Origin: JACVRN01 sp036403815 | GTDB lineage: Bacteria > Acidobacteriota > Blastocatellia > Pyrinomonadales > Pyrinomonadaceae | Reading direction: 5' to 3' | Length of the DNA stretch: 64,000 nt | NCBI GenBank assembly: GCA_036403815.1 | Contig: DASWQH010000008.1 | Coordinates: 62,001-126,000, forward strand | Notes under the pieces: generated by a model | Databases searched by the model: none | What the model was told of the DNA's origin: nothing | The model's input: the letters and a program-made list of their open reading frames with translations, nothing else | Shown: piece after piece, positions 8,672 to 17,465 of the stretch | Numbering within the stretch: the stretch's first letter is position 1 | Layout: each line of letters starts with the position of its first letter | Made by a program: the position numbers and the translations under genes

Positions 8672-10219
8672 CTAATCCATGCGGAAGACTACAATCTCGC
8701 TGTTCTCTCCGTTGACGATGGCAAGCGCCCCTGCATCCGTGCCGGTCGTGATGGACGTAACGGCGCTGGGAGTCAGCAGACCAAACGCATCTCTAACGCC
8801 GAACTGTTCCAGCTTGTTTCCTTTGAAATCTGTGATGACGGCTGTATTCTGTGCGCCGTCTATGACCAAAAACTGTCCGCCGCTCGGATGCTCCGGGTTA
8901 AAGAAGGTGGCAGCCGTAATCCTAGCGACGCCCGCCGGGGCCAGGTCTATGATGCGCGAGACTGCACCGTCTCTTGTCAGCACGAACAGCTTGCTTCTCT
9001 TACTCGCGTCCTGTGGGTCACGAAAGACGAGTACAAATTCGCGCGTCGTGGGAATGTAGCTGATGACTTGAGGAATACCTAGTTGACTCGTATCTATCTG
9101 GCCTGCCTGCCCGCCCTGCTTGTCGAAGAGCAGTATCCCTCTGGGGTTATTATTATGAGTGGCGGCAATCAAATTCTCATCCGGCAGGAAAGTCAGCTTG
9201 CGCGTTTGTGCATCCACTTCAACCAACGACTTGAACTTTGCAAGAAGCGGATCAATTCTTGAGATAAACTGACCGTTGGGTTGTTGCCGGTCAAAGGAGA
9301 TGAGCAGAAACTGGTTCGTCAATGAATCCCAGGCTAACCCCGTCGGAAGCGAAAGCCCTAGCCCGATTCTGTAATCAATCACCTGAACGGGTCGCGTGCC
9401 GGAACTCAAGTCGAAGATGTTTAGAAATCCGTCAAAGCCGCTGGCCGCAGCGATCTGCCCGGCGGTCGTCTGAACCACTCCCTCTACGCCGTGAAGCACA
9501 GGCTCCGTGGTCGTGGGCTTCCCTGTCAGGTTATAAGAGGCAAGCTGATTTCCATCGAAGTCCAACTCATAGATGACTTCATCATCATCTGAGCTGACGA
9601 GCAGGCTGCCGGGGGATTTGAAGCATACGCCTGTGAGGAAAACGCTGGCGAGGTCGCCCTGCGGAACTATCTCACGCGCTACCTGTCCCTTGAAGTTGAT
9701 TATCTCAAGGCGTGCCTGTATGCCGTTGTCAGGGTCTGGGAATGAAGTAACCATGACCAGATGGTCTGGAAACTGTGTGGCCGTTCTGGGAATATACGCT
9801 AAGCCTTCGACCGCCTGCGGCGCTTCATCATTCGGATACTGTATGAAGATTGTTTTCTGAGCCTGTCCTCTATTGTCTGCAAGAAAGAGCGCGGTGTTTT
9901 GCGTCGGGTCATTGAAGACGTATAGGCTCTGCGAGTCTGCGTAGGTTATCCCGCGCGGGCCGCCTTTGAGCTTAAGACCTAAAACGTCGAACAGTTTGGG
10001 TGCCTGTCTGACAATCGTGGCCGAAGCTGTCTGCACGGCCTGCGCGCCTCCAGCGCGTGCGGTTGACTGGACGATGACCGGCGGCACACTCGTAGACGGC
10101 GGCAGGCCGAGCACCTCGTAGCCGTCCATGATGGCTACGGTATTACCTCTTAGCTGGACGGCGGGGAAAGTAATGTCCTCTGTATCGTTACCCAGACGCG
10201 TTCTTCTGATTATCTGCAT
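8672..10219 (-). CDS. Orphan propeller-like protein of 515 residues
   Basis: I do not recognise a named family. After about 90 residues the chain alternates short beta segments with Gly/Asp turns, with blade-like stretches such as GLKLKGGPRGITYAD, VEGLAYIPRT, LPTGLAWDSLTNQFLLIS and GQFLVIDGAQNTAVITD. This fits a six-bladed SMP-30/NHL-like propeller. There is no signal peptide or membrane span. The start (ATG at 10219) has AAGGAG 10 nt upstream. It lies between the other two orphan genes on the same strand, each with its own strong RBS. A structural or binding role is more likely than catalysis, but this is inference. Confidence 0.7.
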   Translation of the reverse strand: MQIIRRTRLGNDTEDITFPAVQLRGNTVAIMDGYEVLGLPPSTSVPPVIVQSTARAGGAQAVQTASATIVRQAPKLFDVLGLKLKGGPRGITYADSQSLYVFNDPTQNTALFLADNRGQAQKTIFIQYPNDEAPQAVEGLAYIPRTATQFPDHLVMVTSFPDPDNGIQARLEIINFKGQVAREIVPQGDLASVFLTGVCFKSPGSLLVSSDDDEVIYELDFDGNQLASYNLTGKPTTTEPVLHGVEGVVQTTAGQIAAASGFDGFLNIFDLSSGTRPVQVIDYRIGLGLSLPTGLAWDSLTNQFLLISFDRQQPNGQFISRIDPLLAKFKSLVEVDAQTRKLTFLPDENLIAATHNNNPRGILLFDKQGGQAGQIDTSQLGIPQVISYIPTTREFVLVFRDPQDASKRSKLFVLTRDGAVSRIIDLAPAGVARITAATFFNPEHPSGGQFLVIDGAQNTAVITDFKGNKLEQFGVRDAFGLLTPSAVTSITTGTDAGALAIVNGENSEIVVFRMD

Positions 10220-10451
10220 AGTTGGGGTTCTCCTTTTACGTGTAGGCGAGGGAAGGGTTAAGGGTCAGGCGGGATTCGAACGGGCGCGCAGACCTGCTGT
10301 TTGCGATTGGTAGCTTCGTACACCAACCGTATCGAAACGTAATACTGTAGCGAGGGTTTACTGCGGTTATAAAGAGAGCGATGTCAAATAACTCGAAACA
10401 GTCTGATGGATATACGAGGAGGCTGAGGCGGTTAGATTTCTTTTGGATTTT

Positions 10452-10483
10452 GTAGGGGCAGAAGACAAGTCCTCTGCCCCTAC
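10452..10483. repeat. Short hairpin with GTAGGGGCAG ends
   Basis: A 15-bp inverted repeat with one mismatch whose ends (GTAGGGGCAG...CTGCCCCTAC) match those of the 136-bp element at 27087-27222. It is only 32 bp, so it looks like a core or deletion derivative. It lies just downstream of the stop at 10492 and could act as a transcript-end hairpin, although no T-tract follows. Confidence 0.6.
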
Positions 10484-10491
10484 ATAGACTC

Positions 10492-11133
10492 TTAGCTCAC
10501 ATCCATTTTCAAACTGATTGAGTAGTTTCCCTGGGTGCCCGGGCCTGTGAGGGTTAGCGTTTGCGGAGGCGGGCTTGTTAAATCCTGACTGCGAACCCAT
10601 ATTGAGCGCGCCGCGCCGTCTTCTTTGCCTATGGCTTTATTGATGAGGTCTTTTTCCAGGTCGGCAACATTCTTACCTGTTGCTTTCTCAAGAGCTCCCT
10701 TGACCAGAGTTAGAGTGACGGGCAGCGCCGGGTTGATAAATTGTAATGCATTCGCGGGCAGCATCTTGAGGGTAGTTTGAAGTACCTTCTCCCAACCAAC
10801 CTTGATGTCTATATCAAAGAGTTCTATTTCGACTCTTTCGATGCTCTTGATGTCAAGGCCATTGAAAATGATCTCTCGCTGAGAGATGTCTACTTTATCC
10901 ATATCCACCTTCGGGTCGGTTGCGCTTCGCACATAATTATCCTTGTTCTTATTACCTTTTTCGCACTCATAATAATCACGATTACCTAAACCCGGCAGAG
11001 CCTCGCGGGCATAATTGATATTGCCCTGAGAATCTCTGTACCTGACGCTGATGAGGGGGCGAAATTTGCAATACTTATCTTCCAGCTTTAAAGGAAAGGT
11101 CAAATCGGTCAGGACTATATCAATGGTCGCCAT
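10492..11133 (-). CDS. Orphan protein of 213 residues
   Basis: Not recognised. The N-terminal 130 residues (MATIDIVLTDLTFPLKLEDK...) are rich in beta strands with charged turns and contain ERVEIELFDIDIKVGWEKV, compatible with a small beta-sandwich. Residues 130-175 are probably helical, and the last 35 residues return to strands (PPQTLTLTGPG...SLKMDVS). No signal peptide is visible. AAAGGAG lies 6 nt before the ATG, and a good promoter sits at 11326-11355. It shares strand, strong RBS and isolation with the 515- and 1278-residue orphans, which suggests, but does not prove, related function. Confidence 0.65.
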   Translation of the reverse strand: MATIDIVLTDLTFPLKLEDKYCKFRPLISVRYRDSQGNINYAREALPGLGNRDYYECEKGNKNKDNYVRSATDPKVDMDKVDISQREIIFNGLDIKSIERVEIELFDIDIKVGWEKVLQTTLKMLPANALQFINPALPVTLTLVKGALEKATGKNVADLEKDLINKAIGKEDGAARSIWVRSQDLTSPPPQTLTLTGPGTQGNYSISLKMDVS

Positions 11134-11325
11134 GTGTAACTCCTTTGTTTGAATGGATGCCTTATACGGGGCGGTTTCTCTATCGCTGCATCCGTCATTT
11201 GCGATGGCCGCCAGCTTGATGGCTGGGAACAGGTGGCTTTTTCAAACAGGCCGCGTGAGGCCAGTGAAATTCACGCAGAGCTTAGGGACAACAGTGGAAA
11301 ACCTGTCGATGTTGGAAACGGCTAC

Positions 11326-11355
11326 AAAATATTCCCAACAAATTGATAGTGTCAA
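11326..11355 (-). promoter_or_regulatory. Putative sigma70-type promoter for the 213-residue gene
   Basis: On the minus strand TTGACA (11350-11355) is followed after 18 bp by TATTTT (11326-11331). The leader to the ATG at 11133 is about 185 nt. Otherwise the 400-bp space 11134-11533 shows no gene or repeat that I can support. Confidence 0.5.
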
Positions 11356-11533
11356 CTTAAATTCCGTTAAGAGCATTTAAGCCGTTCGGGGCTGATAGCA
11401 ATCGTCTAACGCAAAAGGCACTCAATCTACCGGAAACGATGTTTAGGAAAGTTGACTATCGGCGGGCACGGCTCAGGCCGACAGGCGAGAGCGCCGCACG
11501 ATTTCAGGGATGGGTTTAATGCTTTCTATCCCT

Positions 11534-12079
11534 TCACCGCGTTTTATCGTCAATCAAATCTCTATTCTCGTAGCCGATCTCTTTGTCTTGCTCGGCCAGG
11601 ATTTTGTAAACGGCGTCGAGCAACGCGTTCGCTCTCACGTAAACGGGCTTCTCCTTGATTTCGGTCGCGCTCCTCGGCGCTGAGATTTCTATGGAAGATT
11701 TCTTTCCGTTCAGGTTAATGTTCAGCGCCAGCTCGAAAAACTGACGCACGCCGCCCTGTGCGCCCTCCACTTCGAGCGAGTCGGAAGTGAGCAGACTGTT
11801 ATCGAGCACAATCTTCTTCAATCGCTCCACATCTTCGTCTTTGATTTTGAAACTCTTCTTGACGGGCTCGCTTCGTGCGCCGCCGCGATAACCTCTATAG
11901 CTCTTTTCATAGACAAGCTCGCGCCCGTTGAGGGTGATATGGGTCGCCTGTGAATGGCTGTCGCGGCTGCGCTCGCCGCGTATCAAAGAGATGTCCAGGG
12001 AAAAATCTTCCGCCCTTTTGCAATAAGCTGAAAATGGAAGCAGAAGAGCCAGAAGGCTCAAAGCAATCAGTCGCCGCAT
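11534..12079 (-). CDS. Small secreted protein of unknown function
   Basis: 181 residues with a clear signal peptide (MRRLIALSLLALLLPFSAYC), whose Cys20 could be a lipobox or a simple cleavage site. The mature part has an ITLNGRELVYEKSYRGYRGG segment and a region DEDVERLKKIVLDNSLL, followed by beta-rich sequence and an Arg/Asp-rich tail. The frame is open upstream to 12139, but the ATG at 12079 has AAAGGAG at 5-nt spacing and begins exactly at the signal peptide. It follows the PLP enzyme on the same strand with a 28-bp gap, so it is probably co-transcribed. No family recognised. Confidence 0.7.
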   Translation of the reverse strand: MRRLIALSLLALLLPFSAYCKRAEDFSLDISLIRGERSRDSHSQATHITLNGRELVYEKSYRGYRGGARSEPVKKSFKIKDEDVERLKKIVLDNSLLTSDSLEVEGAQGGVRQFFELALNINLNGKKSSIEISAPRSATEIKEKPVYVRANALLDAVYKILAEQDKEIGYENRDLIDDKTR

Positions 12080-12107
12080 GGTTTGCTCCTTTCGTGACCC
12101 GCTGGAT

Positions 12108-13229
12108 TTACCATCCGCGTTGAATCTCCCAGCGGTCAACGATGCGCCCCTTTTCGAGCACGTTGTAATGAGAATGCTGGGCTGCGGTCAGGCACGAGTG
12201 GTTACAGAGAATGCGTACGCGTGTCCCAACCTTCAAGCTATTGAAAGTCTCTTCATCCTGTACGAAGACCTCGCCGTGTTCCTGCGAAAGCCCTTGAAGC
12301 GTTGCGCCCGTGTCGCGTCCTTCCAGGTCTAGCACACGACCGTAACCACACGCCGGATCAAGCTCGACCGCGCCGCGATCCTTCGAGAGCGCAATCGCTC
12401 CTGCGTCCAGCACAACCTTGCGGCGCGAGCGGTCTCTGTGTACGACCGCCGAGAGCACTGTCAGCGCGCAATCGTCAAAGCCGCAACTGCCGAGCGTGGC
12501 CTGAAAGGCGTCGAAGAAGATGTAGTTGCCTGGACGCGCTTCCGTCACACCGTCCAGATGGTCTACGTGCGTTATGGTCGGCGTAGAGCCTATGCTGATG
12601 GCCTCGACAGGAATATCAAAGGAGCGCAGGCTGGAGGCTGTATCAATCATCACGTCTCGCTCGTGCCGGGCTAGACTCTCCAGCTCCTCTCTTGTGCGAC
12701 AGTGATAGGAGTGTCCCGCGTGCGTCAGTATACCTTTGAAGCTAAGATTTGACGCGGCGAGGATGCGGCGAGGAATATCAACAGCATCCGCCGATTCAGG
12801 CTCGACGCCGCAGCGATGATAACCGCAATCAATCTTCAGAAAAATATCAAAGTGGACGCCTGCGCGCCGCGCACTTGCATCAAGCAGTTCAGGAATCTCA
12901 ACATCGTCGGTGATGAGCGCCAGGCGTTCGCACTCTTGCTTGAGCGCAATCGCCTCGTCAAACTTTCCCGGCTCAATCGGCACGGCGTAGAGAATGTCCT
13001 TGAAGCCATGATGCGCGAAGGCGCGCGCTTCAAGCAGGGTGGAGACAGTGATTGCGCCCCCTTGTCCAGCGGTCTGAAGTCGTGCGACCTCCACGCATTT
13101 ATGTGTCTTGACGTGCGGGCGAAGCTGCGCGCCCGATGCGTGTACACGCTCGGACATGCGCACGGCATTTCGTCGAACGCGCTCCACATCAAGCAGCAGG
13201 CAGGGAGTTTTAAGAGTATCAAGCTCCAT
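12108..13229 (-). CDS. D-threonine aldolase / D-serine dehydratase-like PLP enzyme
   Basis: A 373-residue fold-type III (alanine-racemase N-terminal) PLP protein with a DSD1-type C-terminal domain. Near the N-terminus TPCLLLDVERV and RPHVKTHK are the signature cofactor region. C-terminal CNHSCLTAAQHSHYNVL holds the His/Cys metal site of D-threonine aldolases and eukaryotic-type D-serine dehydratases. The family cleaves or dehydrates D-3-hydroxy amino acids. The start at 13229 (MELDTLKTP) is chosen because homologues begin here and the upstream 43 codons overlap the previous gene. It is 31 bp downstream of the glycosyltransferase, suggesting an operon. Confidence 0.82.
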   Translation of the reverse strand: MELDTLKTPCLLLDVERVRRNAVRMSERVHASGAQLRPHVKTHKCVEVARLQTAGQGGAITVSTLLEARAFAHHGFKDILYAVPIEPGKFDEAIALKQECERLALITDDVEIPELLDASARRAGVHFDIFLKIDCGYHRCGVEPESADAVDIPRRILAASNLSFKGILTHAGHSYHCRTREELESLARHERDVMIDTASSLRSFDIPVEAISIGSTPTITHVDHLDGVTEARPGNYIFFDAFQATLGSCGFDDCALTVLSAVVHRDRSRRKVVLDAGAIALSKDRGAVELDPACGYGRVLDLEGRDTGATLQGLSQEHGEVFVQDEETFNSLKVGTRVRILCNHSCLTAAQHSHYNVLEKGRIVDRWEIQRGW

Positions 13230-13260
13230 CTTATCTCTCTTTAATCTTTGAGATTCTATC

Positions 13261-14370
13261 TCAAGCTTTAAGCAGCTTGAGAAGAAAATCCGCAATGTCG
13301 TGCGCTCCGTTTGGACGGTGACGGCCTTCGCCGCGCGGCCTCTGTAGCATCTCATCAAGTAGATGCAGCCAGCGCCCTCGCACGAAATCCTCTTCCGGCA
13401 TAGCTTGCCCCTGCATCTGCTCGTCCACGAATTTTGCCAGCACTGGAGATTCGCGGAAACCGCCTCGCATCACGTAATAGAAGGGGACGCGAGCATGGAA
13501 AGCTTCCGCTACGGTGCTATAGCCGATCTTACCGATCACAGCATCGGAGGCATTGACTAAATCCGGATGATAGAAGCCTGAGTTGTGCGGCAGCAAGATT
13601 AAATTGTTACGAGTCTCATGCGTCTGGCTTCCCCCCGGAATAACAAAAAAGATTTCGCCAGCCTGTTCGAGCCGTTCGATAAAAGGATAATCGGTCGCGG
13701 CAATTCCGCCCATCGTAATAAGAACAGTGCTGGCTTCCAATGGTATGCCGAGTTTTTCTCTAACCAGACTTGCAGGCGTTACAGGCTCGCGGCTCACGGG
13801 CGGCGCAGTAAGCGTTGCGCCTGCACTGTGTACGGATACAGGCTCGGTCTGAATGTGATACTGCGCGGTATCAAAAACGGCTCTCAAATAATCGGCATGA
13901 TGCATGATGCGCGGGTCTGCGGAGGCGTACTCCTCATAAATCCAGTCCCATGTAAAATTCTCTACGAGGATGGACGGGAGACTCGCGCTTTCGGCCACAG
14001 CGATTCCCATAGGCGCAATGTCGCAGACGACCAGCTCGCACCTCAGCTCACACATCTGTCGCGCCAGTCTTTCTATCAAACGCGCGTCAAAGGGAAGCAT
14101 AGCATCCAGGCGTCTGATGGTTTCCTGTAGATCGGCTGCGAACGGAGTCGTCTGCGCCAGTCCAATGTCTGTTTGAAGCGAATGATAGCCAAAGTTGCGC
14201 GTGAGTGATTGCCGGAAGAACCACTCCGGGACTTGTGTGAAAACCTCAAAGCGTATGTTCAAGCCACTCCTGCACGCGGCTTCCATGATGGCGGCTGAGC
14301 GTGCGGCGTGCCCGAATCCGTGCGGCGAAATGAAATAGGCTATGCGCCTCTCTATTGACTCCATTCTCAT
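13261..14370 (-). CDS. Glycosyltransferase-like protein (GT-B, MurG/GT28-related)
   Basis: 369 residues with a GT-B architecture. The N-terminal loop SPHGFGHAARSAAIMEAA is the acceptor-side glycine/His motif seen in MurG/GT28-type enzymes. The C-terminal half carries the donor-site pattern ASDAVIGKIGYSTVAEAFHARVPFYY. Members transfer a sugar from a nucleotide donor to a lipid or small acceptor; the acceptor here is unknown. It diverges from the MGDG-synthase-like gene at 14464 with only 93 bp between them, so the pair may be co-regulated. Two possible ATGs (14370 and 14364) have no strong RBS. Confidence 0.72.
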   Translation of the reverse strand: MRMESIERRIAYFISPHGFGHAARSAAIMEAACRSGLNIRFEVFTQVPEWFFRQSLTRNFGYHSLQTDIGLAQTTPFAADLQETIRRLDAMLPFDARLIERLARQMCELRCELVVCDIAPMGIAVAESASLPSILVENFTWDWIYEEYASADPRIMHHADYLRAVFDTAQYHIQTEPVSVHSAGATLTAPPVSREPVTPASLVREKLGIPLEASTVLITMGGIAATDYPFIERLEQAGEIFFVIPGGSQTHETRNNLILLPHNSGFYHPDLVNASDAVIGKIGYSTVAEAFHARVPFYYVMRGGFRESPVLAKFVDEQMQGQAMPEEDFVRGRWLHLLDEMLQRPRGEGRHRPNGAHDIADFLLKLLKA

Positions 14371-14463
14371 CTATAAGCGATAACCAGAGTCCGGCTTTGA
14401 TTTTGTGACCGCTCAGGGTAACCGAGTCGGCTCTGAAATCTTTTTCGTCGAGGCAAACTCTGT

Positions 14464-15621
14464 ATGTTCGATAAAGTACTGGTACTCTCGGCCTCTGCCG
14501 GAGCAGGCCACATACGCGCGGCACAGGCCGTAGAGCGTGCGATTGCGGAAGCAGGCGCGGCGCGAGAAGTTCGTCATGTGGATACGCTCGAATATACCAA
14601 CAAACTATTTCGCCGTCTCTATGCGAAAGCCTATCTTGATATGGTGAACCGGAACCCTGAGCTGCTGGGCTGGCTCTACGATTATCTGGATAAGCCGTGG
14701 GAGCGCGAACGGCGCAGGCTCGCGCTCGACAAGTTGAACACGCGCCCTTTCGTCAAGATGCTCAGAGAGTATCAGCCGGACATCATCGTCTGTACACACT
14801 TTCTTCCGGCGGAAATCGTTTCATGGCTCAAGGCTAAGGAACGCATCACGAGCCGTCAAACCATCGTCGTCACGGACATGGACGTTCACGCCATGTGGCT
14901 CTGTCATCATTACGAACAATACTTCGTGGCGATGGATGAAACGCGCGAGCACATGATACGGCTGGGCATCCCGCCGGAGAAGCTTACGGTTTCGGGGATT
15001 CCGATTGACCCTGTGTTCTCGGTCGAGAAGGATAAGCTGGAGATGCGCCGCAAGCACGGATTGAATGAGGAGGGCTGGACGATTCTGGTTTCCGCAGGCG
15101 GCTTCGGCGTAGGCCCAATCGAGCACCTGTTCCAATCGCTCACCGAACTCAAACACGAAGCGCAGGCAATTGTCGTCTGCGGGCGCAACGAGGAATTAAG
15201 AGCGTGCATGGAGCGTATGGCCGCGAATCTACCAGCGGACGCGCGCGTTTTCATTAAGCCCATAGGCTACACGACCGAGATGGACGAATACATGGCCGCA
15301 TCCGACATAGTCTTAGGCAAACCCGGCGGGCTGACAACCTCGGAAGCCCTCGCACGCGGCCTGGTCATGGTCATAGTCAATCCCATCCCCGGACAGGAAG
15401 AGCGCAACTCAGATCATTTGCTGGAAGAGGGCGTGGCGATTCGCTGCAACAACCTGCCCGTGCTGGCTTACAAGATTGATAAGCTGCTGGATGACCCTGA
15501 ACGATTCAGCAGGATGCGAGAAGCGGCACGTCGCCTCGCACGCCCGCGCGCCGCACATGAGATTGTCTCGAAGCTTCTCTCTATTGAAAGAACCTCTCAC
15601 CGCAGAGACCTGAGAGGTTGA
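14464..15621 (+). CDS. MGDG synthase-type diacylglycerol glycosyltransferase
   Basis: A 385-residue GT28 protein. The N-terminus LVLSASAGAGHIRAAQAVERA matches the MGDG_synth domain glycine/His motif. A helical membrane-contact region follows (TNKLFRRLYAKAYLDMVNRN), and the C-terminal donor motif is KPGGLTTSEALARGL. Relatives (UgtP/YpfP, Mgd) glycosylate diacylglycerol at the inner membrane face. GAGG lies 10 nt before the ATG. The last eight residues (TSHRRDLRG region) are encoded by the inverted-repeat element at 15597, so the natural C-terminus has been replaced or extended by the insertion. Confidence 0.82.
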   Translation: MFDKVLVLSASAGAGHIRAAQAVERAIAEAGAAREVRHVDTLEYTNKLFRRLYAKAYLDMVNRNPELLGWLYDYLDKPWERERRRLALDKLNTRPFVKMLREYQPDIIVCTHFLPAEIVSWLKAKERITSRQTIVVTDMDVHAMWLCHHYEQYFVAMDETREHMIRLGIPPEKLTVSGIPIDPVFSVEKDKLEMRRKHGLNEEGWTILVSAGGFGVGPIEHLFQSLTELKHEAQAIVVCGRNEELRACMERMAANLPADARVFIKPIGYTTEMDEYMAASDIVLGKPGGLTTSEALARGLVMVIVNPIPGQEERNSDHLLEEGVAIRCNNLPVLAYKIDKLLDDPERFSRMREAARRLARPRAAHEIVSKLLSIERTSHRRDLRG

Positions 15622-15736
15622 AGAGACAGGTCAGTACCGCCTGCGTTAGCGGGCGGGTCGTTGGCATCGCTTGAGACCCGCCCGCTAACGCAGGCGGTAC
15701 TGACCTGAACGCTTCCGCGTTGCTCCGCGGCGGTGA
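15597..15736. repeat. 140-bp inverted-repeat element, copy 2
   Basis: Starts TCACCGCAGAGACC and ends CGCGGCGGTGA, with an internal AGGTCAGTACCGCC...GGCGGTACTGACCT pair, as in copy 1 at 8512. The outer stem has decayed more than in copy 1, while the inner stem is nearly perfect. It overlaps the last 25 bp of the upstream glycosyltransferase gene and lies immediately before the MFS gene, supplying a spurious upstream TTG. Confidence 0.8.
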
Positions 15737-15758
15737 ATTAAGATACAGACGAAAACTC

Positions 15759-17012
15759 TTGAGTAATACAACGTCACTGAACAATTTTTCCGAACCGGAA
15801 GAAGCATCAATACATGCCGGGCGGTGGCGTGTACTCGGTTTGCTCTCTGTGGCAGAGCTACTGGGCATGTCTCTATGGTTCAGCGTTTCGGCCATCGTGC
15901 CGAGGCTTCAATCGGAGTGGCATCTGGGCGAGGCTGGCGCAGGTTGGTTGACGCTGGCCGTGCAGCTTGGCTTTGTCGCGGGCACAATGTTGAGCGCGCT
16001 CCTGAATCTGCCGGACATCTTAAGCGCGCGCAGGCTCTTTACTATCTCGGCCATTCTGGGCGCAGCCGCCAATGCTTCATTCGCTCTTTTCGCGCATGAG
16101 CCGACGGTGGGTATAGCCCTGCGTTTTCTGACAGGGTTCTTTCTGGCCGGAGTCTACCCGCCGGGGATGAAGATCATGGCGACATGGTTCAGGCGCGGGC
16201 GCGGGCTGGCCCTGGGCGTGATGGTTGGCGCGCTCACGCTCGGCAAAGCATCGCCTTATCTGGTCAACGCGCTGGGAAGTGCAGACTGGCGGCGCAACGT
16301 GCTGTTCGTCTCGGCGCTGGGCGTGGTGGGTGGTCTCATCGTACAGCTCTTCGTGCATGACGGCCCGTTCACGTTGCCCCGCGCACGCTTCGACATACGG
16401 CAGGTTGCTCGCGTCTTCAGCAACCGGGGCGTGCGGCTGGCAAACTTCGGTTACTTCGGCCACATGTGGGAATTGTATGCGATGTGGACGTGGTCGCCTG
16501 TGATGATTCGAGCGAGCCTTGCGCGTGTGGGCAGCGCGCCCGCTCTGGCCGAAGCCGCCTCTTTTCTGGTGATAGGCGCAGGCGCTATTGGATGCGTTGC
16601 GGGCGGACTCGCGGGAGACCGCGCGGGGCGCACGCTCACGACCTCCTGGGCTATGGGAATAAGCGGCGCGTGCTGTCTGGTAATAGGTTTTCTCTTTGGC
16701 GCGAACCCCTGGCTGCTGCTTGCGGTCGCAACCCTCTGGGGCGCAAGCGTGGTCGCGGACTCTGCTCAGTTCTCTACATGCGTGACGGAACTGGGCGACC
16801 CGCAGTACATCGGAACGGCGCTGACCATTCAGACCTGTCTGGGATTTCTGCTGACGACCCTCTCCATAGAGCTTATTCCAATCCTCGTGCAGCATGCAGG
16901 CTGGCGCTACGCCTTTATGCCGCTGGCGGTCGGCCCTCTTCTGGGGATTCTAGCTATGCTGCGCCTGCGCAGTCTGCCCGAAGCTCTCAAGATTGCGCAT
17001 GGGCACCGCTAA
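15759..17012 (+). CDS. MFS transporter
   Basis: About 417 residues with 12 predicted membrane helices, starting near LGLLSVAELLGMSLWFSVSA. The conserved loop between helices 2 and 3 is degenerate (LNLPDILSARRLFTISAI). FRRGRGLALGVMVGALTLGKASPYL resembles nitrate/nitrite or general NarK/CynX-like MFS members. The frame is open from a TTG at 15720, but that codon belongs to a repeat element. I prefer the TTG at 15759, although its RBS is weak, so the start is uncertain. The substrate is unknown. It may be transcribed with the glycosyltransferase upstream unless the element terminates transcription. Confidence 0.82.
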   Translation: MSNTTSLNNFSEPEEASIHAGRWRVLGLLSVAELLGMSLWFSVSAIVPRLQSEWHLGEAGAGWLTLAVQLGFVAGTMLSALLNLPDILSARRLFTISAILGAAANASFALFAHEPTVGIALRFLTGFFLAGVYPPGMKIMATWFRRGRGLALGVMVGALTLGKASPYLVNALGSADWRRNVLFVSALGVVGGLIVQLFVHDGPFTLPRARFDIRQVARVFSNRGVRLANFGYFGHMWELYAMWTWSPVMIRASLARVGSAPALAEAASFLVIGAGAIGCVAGGLAGDRAGRTLTTSWAMGISGACCLVIGFLFGANPWLLLAVATLWGASVVADSAQFSTCVTELGDPQYIGTALTIQTCLGFLLTTLSIELIPILVQHAGWRYAFMPLAVGPLLGILAMLRLRSLPEALKIAHGHR

Positions 17013-17134
17013 CCTATTATTGATTTAGGCTCTTATCAAGATAGATACCGCAGCCCTTTGATGATTGGCTCACGGCGCTTGCATGGTCTAATGCTTCGTC
17101 CGAAAATTTTTTCTGCAAGAATGCCTGCCTGGGG

Positions 17135-17163
17135 TTGCACTTTGAGGGCGAGTCAACTATACT
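17135..17163 (+). promoter_or_regulatory. Putative sigma70-type promoter for the EXORDIUM-like gene
   Basis: TTGCAC (17135-17140), a 17-bp spacer, then TATACT (17158-17163). Each hexamer differs from consensus at one or two positions. The leader would run about 295 nt to the ATG at 17466. I found no known riboswitch in it, and the rest of 17013-17465 shows no gene. Confidence 0.5.
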
Positions 17164-17465
17164 CCGTCGCTCCTACTCCTCCTCAGGGCGACGGCCACGC
17201 AGGCTGTCATAACGTGGGAATCCGATATTAAACACTTAAACAGCTTAGGGCAGGCTCAGATTTTATAGAGCATGCCTTGAAGTATTTCCTGTGGTCTCTT
17301 GAAGACGCCTCTCTATGTGTCTTCTTCACCTTGCTAGAGACGTTGATCGATCTGTTTCTGTACCAACTTCATTGTTCCCCCGAACCGGAGGCTCCCCCTC
17401 GCGGGCGACCCTCGCTTTACCCCCGAACTATTACTCTAAACAATTTAGAAGGAGCTTAACTACTG

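Noticed and set aside
16077..16895. A 272-codon minus-strand frame opposite the MFS transporter
   Set aside because: It has no hydrophobic or domain pattern, no RBS, and lies entirely within a transporter with clear membrane helices.
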